A DNA stretch of 5,772 nt from Planctomycetota bacterium (GTDB lineage Bacteria; Planctomycetota; Phycisphaerae; UBA1845; PWPN01). A model generated the notes under the pieces. The model did not search any database and was not told the origin of the DNA. It saw nothing but the letters and a program-made list of their open reading frames with translations. Positions 1 through 5,651 of the stretch are shown here, piece by piece; within the stretch, counting starts at the first letter, position 1, and each line of letters starts with the position of its first letter. The position numbers were made by a program, and so were the translations under genes. The stretch covers positions 482,034-487,805 of the forward strand of contig CP070790.1 of assembly GCA_020346805.1 (NCBI GenBank), given 5' to 3'.

Positions 1-825
1 TAAAGTCGCTGGGGGCAGAGTAAGGTTATCGTCACCGGCAACCTCAAGGGTGGAATATTCTACGTGGGGCGCATCTTTCAGCACTTCAAAGACCCCGGCA
101 ACATCAATCACTCCCTCGCCCAAGGGGATTAATCCCATACCAGTGCCCCACATGGTACCTCGTTTTTCTTCCAATTCGGCCGGCAAGTCTTTCCAGTGGA
201 TGTGATAGATCCGGTCCTTAAATGCTTTGGCCATCTCCACGGGATCTGCGCCGCCCAGCCAGGAATTACCCGTGTCTATATTAAAGCCCAGACTATCCGG
301 GTTACCAAGCCTATCGAAAATAGCTTGCACGCCCTCAATACTATCGGTCAGGGGGCCATGTGGCTCTAACAACAACTTAACGCCCATATCTGCGGCCAGA
401 CGCACCGGCTCATACAGCTTTTCGGTCACGACCAACACTTTTTCATCAAATGAGAGGTTATCGGCCCACTTCGTTTGGGGATGTCCCTCGGTGGTAATCA
501 CGTGCTCCACCCCCATCCCCTGGGCCAGCATAATAGCTTTGGAGATTTCGTGGGTGCCAAAACGGGATGGAGAGACAGGATCAAGCAACGTCGCATGCGC
601 GCAAACAGTGGTCGCTGTCAATCCGTGCTTATCAAACATACGTTTGAGATCCATAGGGTTCCCGTCGAGACTGGCGGTCGCTGCGAAACCATAATCACGA
701 CCAAGCGAACTACCCGGGTGACTATCGGTAACATCAGCATACTTAAAGCCCATATCCTCTATACGCTGCAACTGGTGATCAAGGGTTGAAAAGGGGTCAA
801 TTAGAGCAAAGCATCCTACTTTCAT
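1..825 (-). CDS. Sugar phosphate isomerase/epimerase-like TIM-barrel protein (3' end outside window)
   Basis: Reading the minus strand from the ATG at 825-823 gives 275 codons without a stop, continuing past the left edge, so the C-terminus is missing. The protein starts MKVGCFALIDPF and looks like the xylose isomerase-like/AP endonuclease 2 TIM-barrel family, whose members isomerise or epimerise sugars, inososes and keto-sugars using a divalent metal. The expected four metal ligands are visible in order and context: E154 (LLLEPHG), D184 (NIDTGNSW), H210 (YHIHWKD) and E261 (STLEVAG). A G-x-G-x-x-P-L-G-E-G segment at about 228-238 is also typical. A strong ribosome site (AAGGAG) lies about 6 bases before the ATG, which fixes the start. 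The divergent AraC-type neighbour suggests sugar-responsive control. The exact substrate cannot be told from sequence alone; an inosose isomerase/dehydratase-like or ketose 3-epimerase role is equally possible. The product is probably cytoplasmic, as no signal peptide is seen. Confidence 0.9.
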   Translation of the reverse strand, partial: MKVGCFALIDPFSTLDHQLQRIEDMGFKYADVTDSHPGSSLGRDYGFAATASLDGNPMDLKRMFDKHGLTATTVCAHATLLDPVSPSRFGTHEISKAIMLAQGMGVEHVITTEGHPQTKWADNLSFDEKVLVVTEKLYEPVRLAADMGVKLLLEPHGPLTDSIEGVQAIFDRLGNPDSLGFNIDTGNSWLGGADPVEMAKAFKDRIYHIHWKDLPAELEEKRGTMWGTGMGLIPLGEGVIDVAGVFEVLKDAPHVEYSTLEVAGDDNLTLPPATL

Positions 826-869
826 TTTTCTCTCCTTCGAAAAATAAATTACATCTTGTCCTTGTTTAC

Positions 870-898
870 TTGACTATACCGCAAAATGGGCTTAAAGT
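870..898 (+). promoter_or_regulatory. Candidate sigma-70 promoter of the AraC-family gene
   Basis: TTGACT at 870-875 and TAAAGT at 893-898 are 17 bases apart. The -35 matches consensus at 5 of 6 positions and the -10 at 4 of 6. Transcription would start near 905, leaving a leader of about 55 bases. The -35 overlaps the candidate -10 of the divergent isomerase promoter, so polymerase could probably occupy only one at a time. Confidence 0.5.
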
Positions 899-901
899 CT
901 T
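873..901 (-). promoter_or_regulatory. Candidate promoter of the isomerase/epimerase gene
   Basis: On the minus strand TATAGT (878-873) is a good -10. The hexamer 17 bases upstream, AAGACT (901-896), is a poor -35. A good -10 with a poor -35 is the usual shape of an activator-dependent promoter, which would suit control by the divergent AraC-family protein. The predicted start near 866 leaves a leader of about 40 bases containing the AAGGAG ribosome site. Confidence 0.4.
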
Positions 902-929
902 TTAAAATCATAAACTGGTAAATTTTAAA
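901..929. promoter_or_regulatory. Inverted repeat, candidate operator between the divergent genes
   Basis: TTTAAAAT (901-908) and ATTTTAAA (922-929) are perfect inverted copies with centres 21 bases apart, two helical turns. The site lies just upstream of the weak -35 of the isomerase promoter and covers the expected start of araC transcription. One bound dimer could therefore activate the isomerase and repress the regulator. The AT-rich content makes a chance match possible. Confidence 0.35.
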
Positions 930-959
930 CATCATTGTGCATTTCTTGAGGAGGTTGCC

Positions 960-1979
960 GTGGCTGAATTACCGGTGATATTTCAGGACAAAGATAAAGT
1001 CTATTATGCTGATACCTGTGAACGGTTAAAGCAAGCGGCCAAACAAAACGAGATTTATCTGCGGGCCTGGTCGCGTGGGTCTTATCCCGGGGAGCGCCTA
1101 CCCCGGAAATCGCTGACCGAGGTGCGTTCGATTGGTATTTGGGATGCTGCTCATAATCAATCCTGGGGATTGGACTTGCACTGTAACGAGGGCATTGAAT
1201 TAACCTATTTGGCCAGGGGAAAAGCAGCCTTTGAGGTTGACGGTAGGACCTGGATTCTCAGGAAAGGACATGTGACGATTACCCGTCCCTGGCAGTTTCA
1301 CCGCGTAGGCAATCCCAATGTCACCGCCAGTCGCCTCTATTGGCTCATTCTCGATGTCAATGTGCGACGCCCCAATCAATCCTGGCGATGGCCGGAGTGG
1401 CTCATCTGCTCCCAGGATGACTTGAACCAGTTGACCCGCCTATTACGTCACAACGAACAGCCGGTCTGGCCGGCGGATGGGGAAATCACCCGCTGTTTCG
1501 CCAAATTGGCCGACCTACTGGAACACCGCCAGCCCAACGAGAGTGAAACCAAACTCAAATTGTATATCAACGAGTTGATTATCGCGGTGATGGAGATGTT
1601 GCAGCGAAAACAGATCCCTCTCGACGCCCATCTGTCAACATCCCAACGAGCGGTGGAGATGTTTCTCACAGCGCTATCTGAGCATGTGGATCATGATTGG
1701 AATCTGAATGGAATGGCAGACCAGTGTGGCTTATCACGCAGCCAGTTCTCAACTTACTGCAAACAAATCACCAATATGACCCCGATAGAGTATTTAACGC
1801 ATTGTCGGTTAGAAGTTGCAGCAAAGCTACTGCAGGAGCATCCTGAAATGAGTATTACTGAGGTGGCTTTCGCTTGTGGTTTTAATTCGAGTCAGTATTT
1901 TGCTACCATCTTCCAATTCCGTAACGGATGTTCGCCTTCTGATTTTCGCAGCCAGTATACGTATCCGGAGGCTATTTGA
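960..1979 (+). CDS. AraC-family transcriptional regulator with N-terminal cupin-like domain
   Basis: This 339-residue protein has the two-domain layout of AraC-type activators. Residues about 60-130 form a cupin-like beta-rich ligand domain (GIELTYLARGKAAFEVDG, then a K-G-H-V-T-I-T-R-P-W-Q-F-H-R strand pair typical of the AraC arm/cupin). Residues about 130-228 form a helical linker. Residues about 230-332 hold the two helix-turn-helix motifs: the first around 248-268 (MADQCGLSRSQFSTYCKQIT, followed by TPIEYL) and the second around 298-320 (SITEVAFACGFNSSQYFATIF), ending in the family's C-S-P-S-D-F-R signature. The start is GTG at 960, supported by GAGGAGG at 948-954 with 5 bases of spacing. 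Divergence from the sugar isomerase gene makes that gene the likely target, with a sugar or sugar derivative as the likely ligand; both are inferences. The last 8 bases overlap the convergent cyclase remnant. Confidence 0.93.
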   Translation: MAELPVIFQDKDKVYYADTCERLKQAAKQNEIYLRAWSRGSYPGERLPRKSLTEVRSIGIWDAAHNQSWGLDLHCNEGIELTYLARGKAAFEVDGRTWILRKGHVTITRPWQFHRVGNPNVTASRLYWLILDVNVRRPNQSWRWPEWLICSQDDLNQLTRLLRHNEQPVWPADGEITRCFAKLADLLEHRQPNESETKLKLYINELIIAVMEMLQRKQIPLDAHLSTSQRAVEMFLTALSEHVDHDWNLNGMADQCGLSRSQFSTYCKQITNMTPIEYLTHCRLEVAAKLLQEHPEMSITEVAFACGFNSSQYFATIFQFRNGCSPSDFRSQYTYPEAI

Positions 1980-2259
1980 GTCTTGAGGAAGCTCGATCCA
2001 TACATGCATTAATCGTACTACGCCCGTCTGCTGGATCTAACGTCTCGGTCATCGCGATAAAACCGGAAATATCAGCAAACATGACCGTGACCTGCTTGCG
2101 TTCCCCTTTCAGGGCCGGGCCAAAGGCATCCAAGGCCTCCACCGCCATTAGTCGCTGACGCAGTACGGCCAAACTAACGTCAACCACCTCGTCACCCAAC
2201 GTCGTCCGTTGCGCTTCCAGCGTTTTTATCGCATGCTCAATTTCCTGGCGTTCGGTCAT
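1972..2259 (-). pseudogene. Truncated class III adenylate/guanylate cyclase (N-terminal remnant)
   Basis: The 95-residue reading frame starts with a helical, coiled-coil-like segment (residues 1-45, ERQEIEHAIKTLEAQR) and enters a class III nucleotide cyclase domain at residues 53-87: ERKQVTVMFADISGF, then AMTETLDP, then INAC. The first metal-binding aspartate (D63 in F-A-D-I-S-G-F) is present. The protein stops at a TAG eight residues after the INAC helix, so the second metal aspartate, the transition-state residues and the rest of the roughly 180-residue domain are absent. Large Chloroflexota cyclase-ATPase-TPR signalling proteins begin in much this way, which suggests this is the left-over head of one. 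The breakpoint lies near 1990, at the end of araC. No cyclase activity is possible from this fragment. A weak ribosome site (AAGG, 9 bases before the ATG) and an upstream promoter survive, so it could still be transcribed. A short functional coiled-coil protein is a less likely reading. Confidence 0.75.
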
Positions 2260-2352
2260 TCCTTATCGCCTTATCTGTAAATTTGTTGAATATTGAGGAG
2301 TCTTTGCCTGCAGAATCGGATCAGGTGATACTATTAATCTCCCACGCCTCAC

Positions 2353-2358
2353 ATTGTA
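2353..2358 (-). promoter_or_regulatory. Extended -10 promoter upstream of the cyclase remnant
   Basis: The minus strand reads TGCTACAAT: an extended -10 with TACAAT at 2358-2353. No good -35 is seen (a T-run lies at about the right distance). Transcription would start near 2347, about 88 bases before the remnant's ATG. It lies between the end of the MFS gene and the remnant, so the cyclase had its own promoter. The rest of 2260-2402 shows no convincing terminator for the MFS gene. Confidence 0.4.
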
Positions 2359-2402
2359 GCACGAAATGAAAACCGAAAAAAGGGGAATTTTGGGTGATTG
2401 GG

Positions 2403-3632
2403 TTATGCAGGCACGCGTTCAGGTTCCGGGTGCGTGGCTTCTCGGGTAGCTGGCAGGAAGAGGGCCAAAAAGGCAGTCAGAACGCCCACAACAGCACTGG
2501 CTTGGATAACTAGGGTCAGGCCCCACACATCGGCCATTGCGCCGATGGCCCAGGTGGAAAACGCACCCATCCCAAAAATATACCCCAGGGTGATGCCCGA
2601 GGCCAGGGCTTTGCGCCCCGGCAATAGCGCCTGGGCAATCACTACCAAGATGCTATGCGAAGCGCCGCCAAAGGCTCCAAAAATCATCGCTAAAGGAAAA
2701 GCCAGCCAACTACTGGTGAGGGGTAAAAATAAGAGCGGAATCGAACCAACCAACATCGTCCCAAAAACAATCGGGCGGCGCCCCCAGCGGTCGGCCAGAT
2801 GACCAGCGATGACCCCGGAAATGCCCGAAGCAAACCAAAAGGCCCCGGTAATTAAGCCATAAGCAGATGCTTCCCAGCCCATATTTTGAAACATTTTGGG
2901 CAGAAAAGAGACCGTACCCAAAAAAGCCCACGATCGCAATCCCATTATCACGGCCAACAGACCTATAGCATTCCACCGCACGGCTTCGCCGGTTGTCATC
3001 TGTTTCCCATCGGAACGGACCGAAGGGGAAACAGGCTGGGGTCCTGAATGACGCATAGCAAACGTGATGAAAATGAGGATGGGTGTGCTCAATAGGGCCA
3101 GAACAAAAATACCAATCGCGCCGACGTTATCCAGGAGCAAGCCTGAGAGAACCGGTCCCAGAGACAAGCCTGTCTGACCAAACAAAAAAAATATAGCCGT
3201 GCCTGTTGCCGCCCGGCTGGCGATGGCCGTCCCGGCATGCATGGTTCCCTGCGGGTGAAAAGCACCGATGCCAAATGCGGTTAGACTGAAAAAAATCAGA
3301 AAAAGAGGGAAACTATTGGTAAACTGGGCTACCAGAACTGACAGGGTCATAAAACCGGCCATCCAGGCCACACTGACTGGTCCAATCCACCGACTCCCAA
3401 TTTTATCCGTCAGCCAGCCAAAGCCAGGTTGAGTAACCGCGCCAATGAGTTGGTAGATGCCCATGGCCAGGCCAATTTGGGCGCCGGTCAGCAGCATGGG
3501 TACACTGAAAAAAGTGACCACCACCGAGCCCATACTGGCAAAAACATCAACCGAAAAATGGCCCAAAATGACAGCCAGGTAAAGTCTGTTGCGGAAAAGA
3601 GACATAGAGGGGAGTTTAACACGAATTTTCAT
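2403..3632 (-). CDS. MFS transporter, Fsr (fosmidomycin resistance)-like efflux protein
   Basis: This 409-residue inner-membrane protein has about 12 hydrophobic segments in two six-helix halves (roughly 18-193 and 219-394), split by a polar cytoplasmic loop at 194-218. Major facilitator motif A appears in the helix 2-3 loop of both halves: G-W-L-T-D-K-I-G-S-R at 72-81 and G-H-L-A-D-R-W-G-R-R at 277-286. The early GHFSVD (24-29), TQPGFG (67-72) and AFHPQG (124-129) segments resemble the Fsr subgroup of drug exporters, which use the proton gradient. The actual substrate is unknown. The ATG at 3632 has GGAGG only one base ahead, unusually close. The next in-frame ATG (3605, residue 10) has no ribosome site, so 3632 is kept. 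The gene is divergent from the selenoprotein gene, with 69 bases between the two starts. The length is normal for the family. Confidence 0.9.
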   Translation of the reverse strand: MKIRVKLPSMSLFRNRLYLAVILGHFSVDVFASMGSVVVTFFSVPMLLTGAQIGLAMGIYQLIGAVTQPGFGWLTDKIGSRWIGPVSVAWMAGFMTLSVLVAQFTNSFPLFLIFFSLTAFGIGAFHPQGTMHAGTAIASRAATGTAIFFLFGQTGLSLGPVLSGLLLDNVGAIGIFVLALLSTPILIFITFAMRHSGPQPVSPSVRSDGKQMTTGEAVRWNAIGLLAVIMGLRSWAFLGTVSFLPKMFQNMGWEASAYGLITGAFWFASGISGVIAGHLADRWGRRPIVFGTMLVGSIPLLFLPLTSSWLAFPLAMIFGAFGGASHSILVVIAQALLPGRKALASGITLGYIFGMGAFSTWAIGAMADVWGLTLVIQASAVVGVLTAFLALFLPATREATHPEPERVPA

Positions 3633-3642
3633 ACCTCCAAGT

Positions 3643-3672
3643 TTGGTATCAGCTTCAGGGATATGTTACAAT
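3643..3672 (+). promoter_or_regulatory. Extended -10 promoter of the selenoprotein gene
   Basis: TACAAT at 3667-3672 is preceded by TGT (3664-3666), forming an extended -10. TTGGTA at 3643-3648 is an 18-base-spaced -35 with 4 of 6 matches. The start would be near 3679. The leader then carries GGTGA (3693-3697) as ribosome site, 4 bases before the ATG at 3702. Confidence 0.5.
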
Positions 3673-3698
3673 TATGACCGACAAAAAGTGGGGGTGAA
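3671..3698 (-). promoter_or_regulatory. Candidate promoter of the MFS transporter gene
   Basis: On the minus strand TTCACC (3698-3693) and CATAAT (3676-3671) are 16 bases apart, matching consensus at 4 of 6 and 5 of 6 positions. The -10 overlaps the -10 of the divergent selenoprotein promoter by two bases, so the two promoters probably compete or share regulation. Confidence 0.35.
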
Positions 3699-3701
3699 AG
3701 A

Positions 3702-4403
3702 ATGAAACAGAACGAATTATTGACTCGTTACAATTACGATGAGTTTATACCAAGCAAATTTGGGCGCTGGCTCAATTTCGACAACAGTCCACCTCTGGGA
3801 GAACACGGGCCAGACTTTCCCTTGTGGGATCTGGATGGTCGAGAGACCCGCCTCAGTGAGATTTTTGCTCAGCATACTTACACGATTGTTGAGTTTGGGA
3901 GTTTTACCTGACCATACTGCGGGATGGCGGCGCCATCTATGAACGAAATTGCTGAACGTTACCGCTTACGAGACGTCGGATCTATTTTTCTTTACACCCA
4001 CGAAGCCCATCCAGGTGAACACTATCCGCATTTAACCTCGATGGACCAGAAATTTCGGCATGCCCGCGATTTACGGGATATATTGGGCGTTACCCGGCCC
4101 ATTCTAGTGGACAGCCTGGATGGCGCTTGTCATCGTGCTTATGGGAGCATGCCCAATATGAGTTGGATCTTCACCAGATCAGGGATACCCGTGTACAAAT
4201 CGGATTGGACGGATGCCCATAGCGTAGAAAATGCCATAGAATACTTTCTTGATGTTACTGAACGACGGCGGGCCCGCGAACGGCTGACCCCATTTCGAGT
4301 AGAACGATTGGACTACCGTACCCAGGATCACGAAGGATTCTTTCAGGGGCTGGCCAGAAATGGCCCCAAAGCTGTACGTGAATTTGAAAAAGCATTTAAG
4401 TAA
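3702..4403 (+). CDS. Deiodinase-like selenoprotein with in-frame UGA (Sec) at codon 70
   Basis: Reading through the TGA at 3909-3911 as selenocysteine gives one 233-residue protein ending at TAA 4401-4403. Both halves share the frame and together form a thioredoxin-fold protein of the iodothyronine deiodinase-like family. Residues 37-52 (PDFPLWDLDGRETRLS) form the redoxin-type entry. Residues 62-74 hold the active site, VEFGSFT-U70-PYCG, matching the deiodinase F-G-S-x-T-U-P signature. EAHPG at 101-105 corresponds to the conserved Glu-Ala-His of deiodinases. PILVDSLDG (133-141), AYGSMP and WIFTRSGIPVYK (155-166) complete the fold. A basic, helical tail follows from about 185. U70 and C73 form a U-x-x-C redox pair. 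The start has GGTGA four bases upstream. Known family chemistry is reductive deiodination or thiol/peroxide redox; the bacterial substrate is unknown, and an intracellular thiol oxidoreductase is the safer guess. No signal peptide is seen. Decay by a nonsense mutation is the alternative, but the exact placement of the TGA argues against it. Confidence 0.88.
3909..3911 (+). other. In-frame UGA recoded as selenocysteine (residue 70)
   Basis: The TGA interrupts the frame precisely between F-G-S-F-T and P-Y-C-G, the position where deiodinase-like proteins carry their catalytic selenocysteine and other redoxins carry cysteine. The frame stays open for 163 codons after it, and no other stop interrupts 3702-4400. 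Translation would need SelB, the Sec tRNA (selC), SelA and SelD from elsewhere in the genome; none is in this window. Confidence 0.85.
3913..3941 (+). promoter_or_regulatory. Candidate bacterial SECIS hairpin
   Basis: Immediately after the UGA, CATA (3913-3916) pairs with TATG (3938-3941). A six-base 5' bulge (3917-3922) follows, then a six-pair upper stem GATGGC/GCCATC (3923-3928 with 3932-3937) closed by the loop GGC (3929-3931). The loop begins 18 bases after the UGA and starts with G, as bacterial SECIS elements do, at about the same distance as in E. coli fdhF. It lies inside the coding region, as expected in bacteria. Pairing was done by eye, and the three-base loop is at the short end. 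Confidence 0.65.
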
Positions 4404-4443
4404 GCTAAACCTGAATATGGTCGTATAACAAGGAAATACACCT

Positions 4444-5490
4444 ATGGGCTTTCGTTTACAACGTAGGATCCACCTGGGTAAATTCATCCGCTTGAACATC
4501 AGCAAAAGTGGTGTCGGCGTCAGCGCCGGGGTGAGAGGCTTGCGGATCAGCACCGGACCTCGCGGTACCCATCTGAACGTCGGTATTCCCGGTACGGGGT
4601 TAAGTTATCGCAAGCAGTTGAGCAGCAAAGGCAGAAAGAAGACATCTCGCCCACGAGCGAAAGCGTCGGTCCAAACAATACCTCGTCAAGCCACCTTGCC
4701 GGAGCATCCAGAACCCGGCCTTTTTGCTTCGCAGGAGGAAAAGGAGCTAGCCAAGGGGCTAGAAGATTATCGGGCTGGACGGGTTGACGAGGCCCTGGCG
4801 CATTTTCTAGAGGCGGCCTCTGAAGAACCTGGCGCGGCCATTTTTGCTGCAGCCATTCTGGCCAAACGAGAGGACCACGAATTTGAGGCCAGCCAACTGC
4901 TGGAAACCGTGGTGCAGAGTGACGATACGTTCCCGACCGAACTCATGCAGAAGTACCTGGTTGACGCCGACCTGGAAATAGACATTACGCCCCATGTTAC
5001 TGCCACCGTACCCGTTGACGGTCTGGCCGCGACCTTACTTTTGGTCGAACTGTACCAGACCCAACGCCGGGTCAGAGAAGCCATCGCCCTGCTGGAGGAC
5101 ATCGAACAACTGGCCGGGGAGCCGGTGCTGACCCTGTCGTTATGTGAGTTGTACGCCAGCCGGCAGGTGTGGGATAATATTATCGAATGCGCTAAAGGCA
5201 CCGAACCCGTAGATGACGTTACTCTGGAAACTCTAATCTTCTATGGCCGGGCCATGCAGGAGAAAGAACTACACGAGGCTGCCGTGACGGTTTTCGGCAA
5301 AGCGCTGCGCCGGAAGAAGGATCGTAGCCCTATGCTCCTGCACGAAACCCGGTATTGGCGGGCCATTTCTTATCAGGCCCAGGGAAAAGCACGACGGGCG
5401 CATACGGAACTTCAGAAAATCTATGCCGAAGTCCCCGATTTTCGCGACGTGGCGCAACGTCTGGCCGATCTGTCCATCCGGTCAAGTTGA
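4444..5490 (+). CDS. DUF4236 domain protein with TPR-like C-terminal region
   Basis: The first 56 or so residues match the DUF4236 pattern: MGFRLQRRIHLG, then R-L-N-I-S-K-S-G-V-G-V-S-A-G, then ISTGPRGTHLNVGIPGTGLSY. This is a short glycine-rich beta domain of unknown function found at the N-terminus of many bacterial proteins. A basic, proline-containing linker follows (about 57-95, rich in K, R, S). From about 97 to 340 the protein is helical with repeat-like units resembling tetratricopeptide repeats, for example around 97-130, 194-224, 258-292 and 300-334 (alternating A, L, Y and G/A at helix-packing positions). Such repeats usually bind partner proteins. The ATG at 4444 has AAGGA nine bases upstream. 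The gap to the selenoprotein gene is 40 bases with no terminator or clear promoter, so co-transcription is likely. There is no signal peptide or membrane segment. No enzymatic motif is seen; the function is unknown. Confidence 0.85.
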   Translation: MGFRLQRRIHLGKFIRLNISKSGVGVSAGVRGLRISTGPRGTHLNVGIPGTGLSYRKQLSSKGRKKTSRPRAKASVQTIPRQATLPEHPEPGLFASQEEKELAKGLEDYRAGRVDEALAHFLEAASEEPGAAIFAAAILAKREDHEFEASQLLETVVQSDDTFPTELMQKYLVDADLEIDITPHVTATVPVDGLAATLLLVELYQTQRRVREAIALLEDIEQLAGEPVLTLSLCELYASRQVWDNIIECAKGTEPVDDVTLETLIFYGRAMQEKELHEAAVTVFGKALRRKKDRSPMLLHETRYWRAISYQAQGKARRAHTELQKIYAEVPDFRDVAQRLADLSIRSS

Positions 5491-5495
5491 CCGAA

Positions 5496-5511
5496 ACAGA
5501 TGCGCATCTGT
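5496..5511. repeat. 16-base perfect palindrome after the DUF4236 gene
   Basis: ACAGATGCGCATCTGT is a perfect palindrome starting five bases after the stop codon. As RNA it would form a six-pair stem with a GCGC loop. There is no T-run behind it, so it is not a canonical intrinsic terminator. It could be a factor-assisted terminator, a 3'-end stabilising hairpin, or a protein-binding site. Confidence 0.5.
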
Positions 5512-5564
5512 CGCCAGATCCCAAAAAATCCTCCCCATTTTAACTCCCCAAATTACGAATCTTA

Positions 5565-5573
5565 TGCTATAAT
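5565..5573 (+). promoter_or_regulatory. Upstream extended -10 promoter (P1) of the lipoprotein gene
   Basis: TGCTATAAT: a perfect TATAAT (5568-5573) preceded by TG and one base. The extended -10 can act without a good -35; the hexamer at 17 bases, TCCCCA, is poor. The start would be near 5580, inside the tandem repeat. Confidence 0.55.
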
Positions 5574-5575
5574 AA

Positions 5576-5600
5576 ACTTTACATATTCACTTTACATATT
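5576..5600. repeat. 12-bp tandem direct repeat in the promoter region
   Basis: ACTTTACATATT occurs at 5576-5587 and again at 5589-5600, a 13-base period with one base between copies. The first copy supplies the TTTACA -35 of promoter P2 and the second ends at the first base of its -10, so a protein bound to either copy would affect transcription. Confidence 0.7.
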
Positions 5601-5605
5601 ATAAT
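5578..5605 (+). promoter_or_regulatory. Downstream promoter (P2) of the lipoprotein gene
   Basis: TTTACA (5578-5583, 5 of 6 matches) and TATAAT (5600-5605, 6 of 6) are 16 bases apart, a near-consensus sigma-70 promoter. The start near 5612 leaves a leader of about 40 bases with GGAG (5639-5642) as ribosome site. Confidence 0.6.
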
Positions 5606-5651
5606 ATAAGGGTAGATGAAATAGACTGACAACCCACCGGAGTAGTCTGAT

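Noticed and set aside
227..694. Plus-strand open frame of 155 codons
   Set aside because: It is antisense to the isomerase gene, which has the metal ligands in order and a strong ribosome site; the plus-strand product resembles nothing.
2370..2402. Intrinsic terminator after the MFS gene (T-run on the minus strand)
   Set aside because: There is a run of six T on the minus strand but no GC-rich stem in front of it.
2398..2802. Plus-strand open frame of 134 codons
   Set aside because: It is antisense to the MFS transporter; its low-complexity A/R/P-rich product is typical of a shadow of a membrane-protein gene.
2403..3605. Internal ATG at 3605 as the true start of the MFS gene
   Set aside because: No ribosome site precedes it, whereas the ATG at 3632 has GGAGG, even though that lies unusually close.
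3702..3911. A separate 69-residue protein ending at TGA, followed by an independent 159-residue protein starting at 3924
   Set aside because: Both pieces share the frame, the second has no proper ribosome site, its start lies inside the active-site loop, and the TGA falls at the family's Sec position. One recoded gene explains all of this.
3702..4403. Nonsense-mutated pseudogene
   Set aside because: The rest of the frame is intact, family motifs are kept on both sides, and a SECIS-like hairpin follows. A random stop exactly at the catalytic Sec codon is unlikely, though a cysteine ancestor mutated from TGC/TGT to TGA cannot be fully excluded without the genome's Sec genes.
4179..4553. Minus-strand open frame of 124 codons
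   Set aside because: It is antisense to the end of the selenoprotein gene and the DUF4236 domain, both supported by family patterns.
4767..5201. Minus-strand open frame of 144 codons
   Set aside because: A serine/arginine-rich product antisense to the TPR-like region; no ribosome site or family resemblance.
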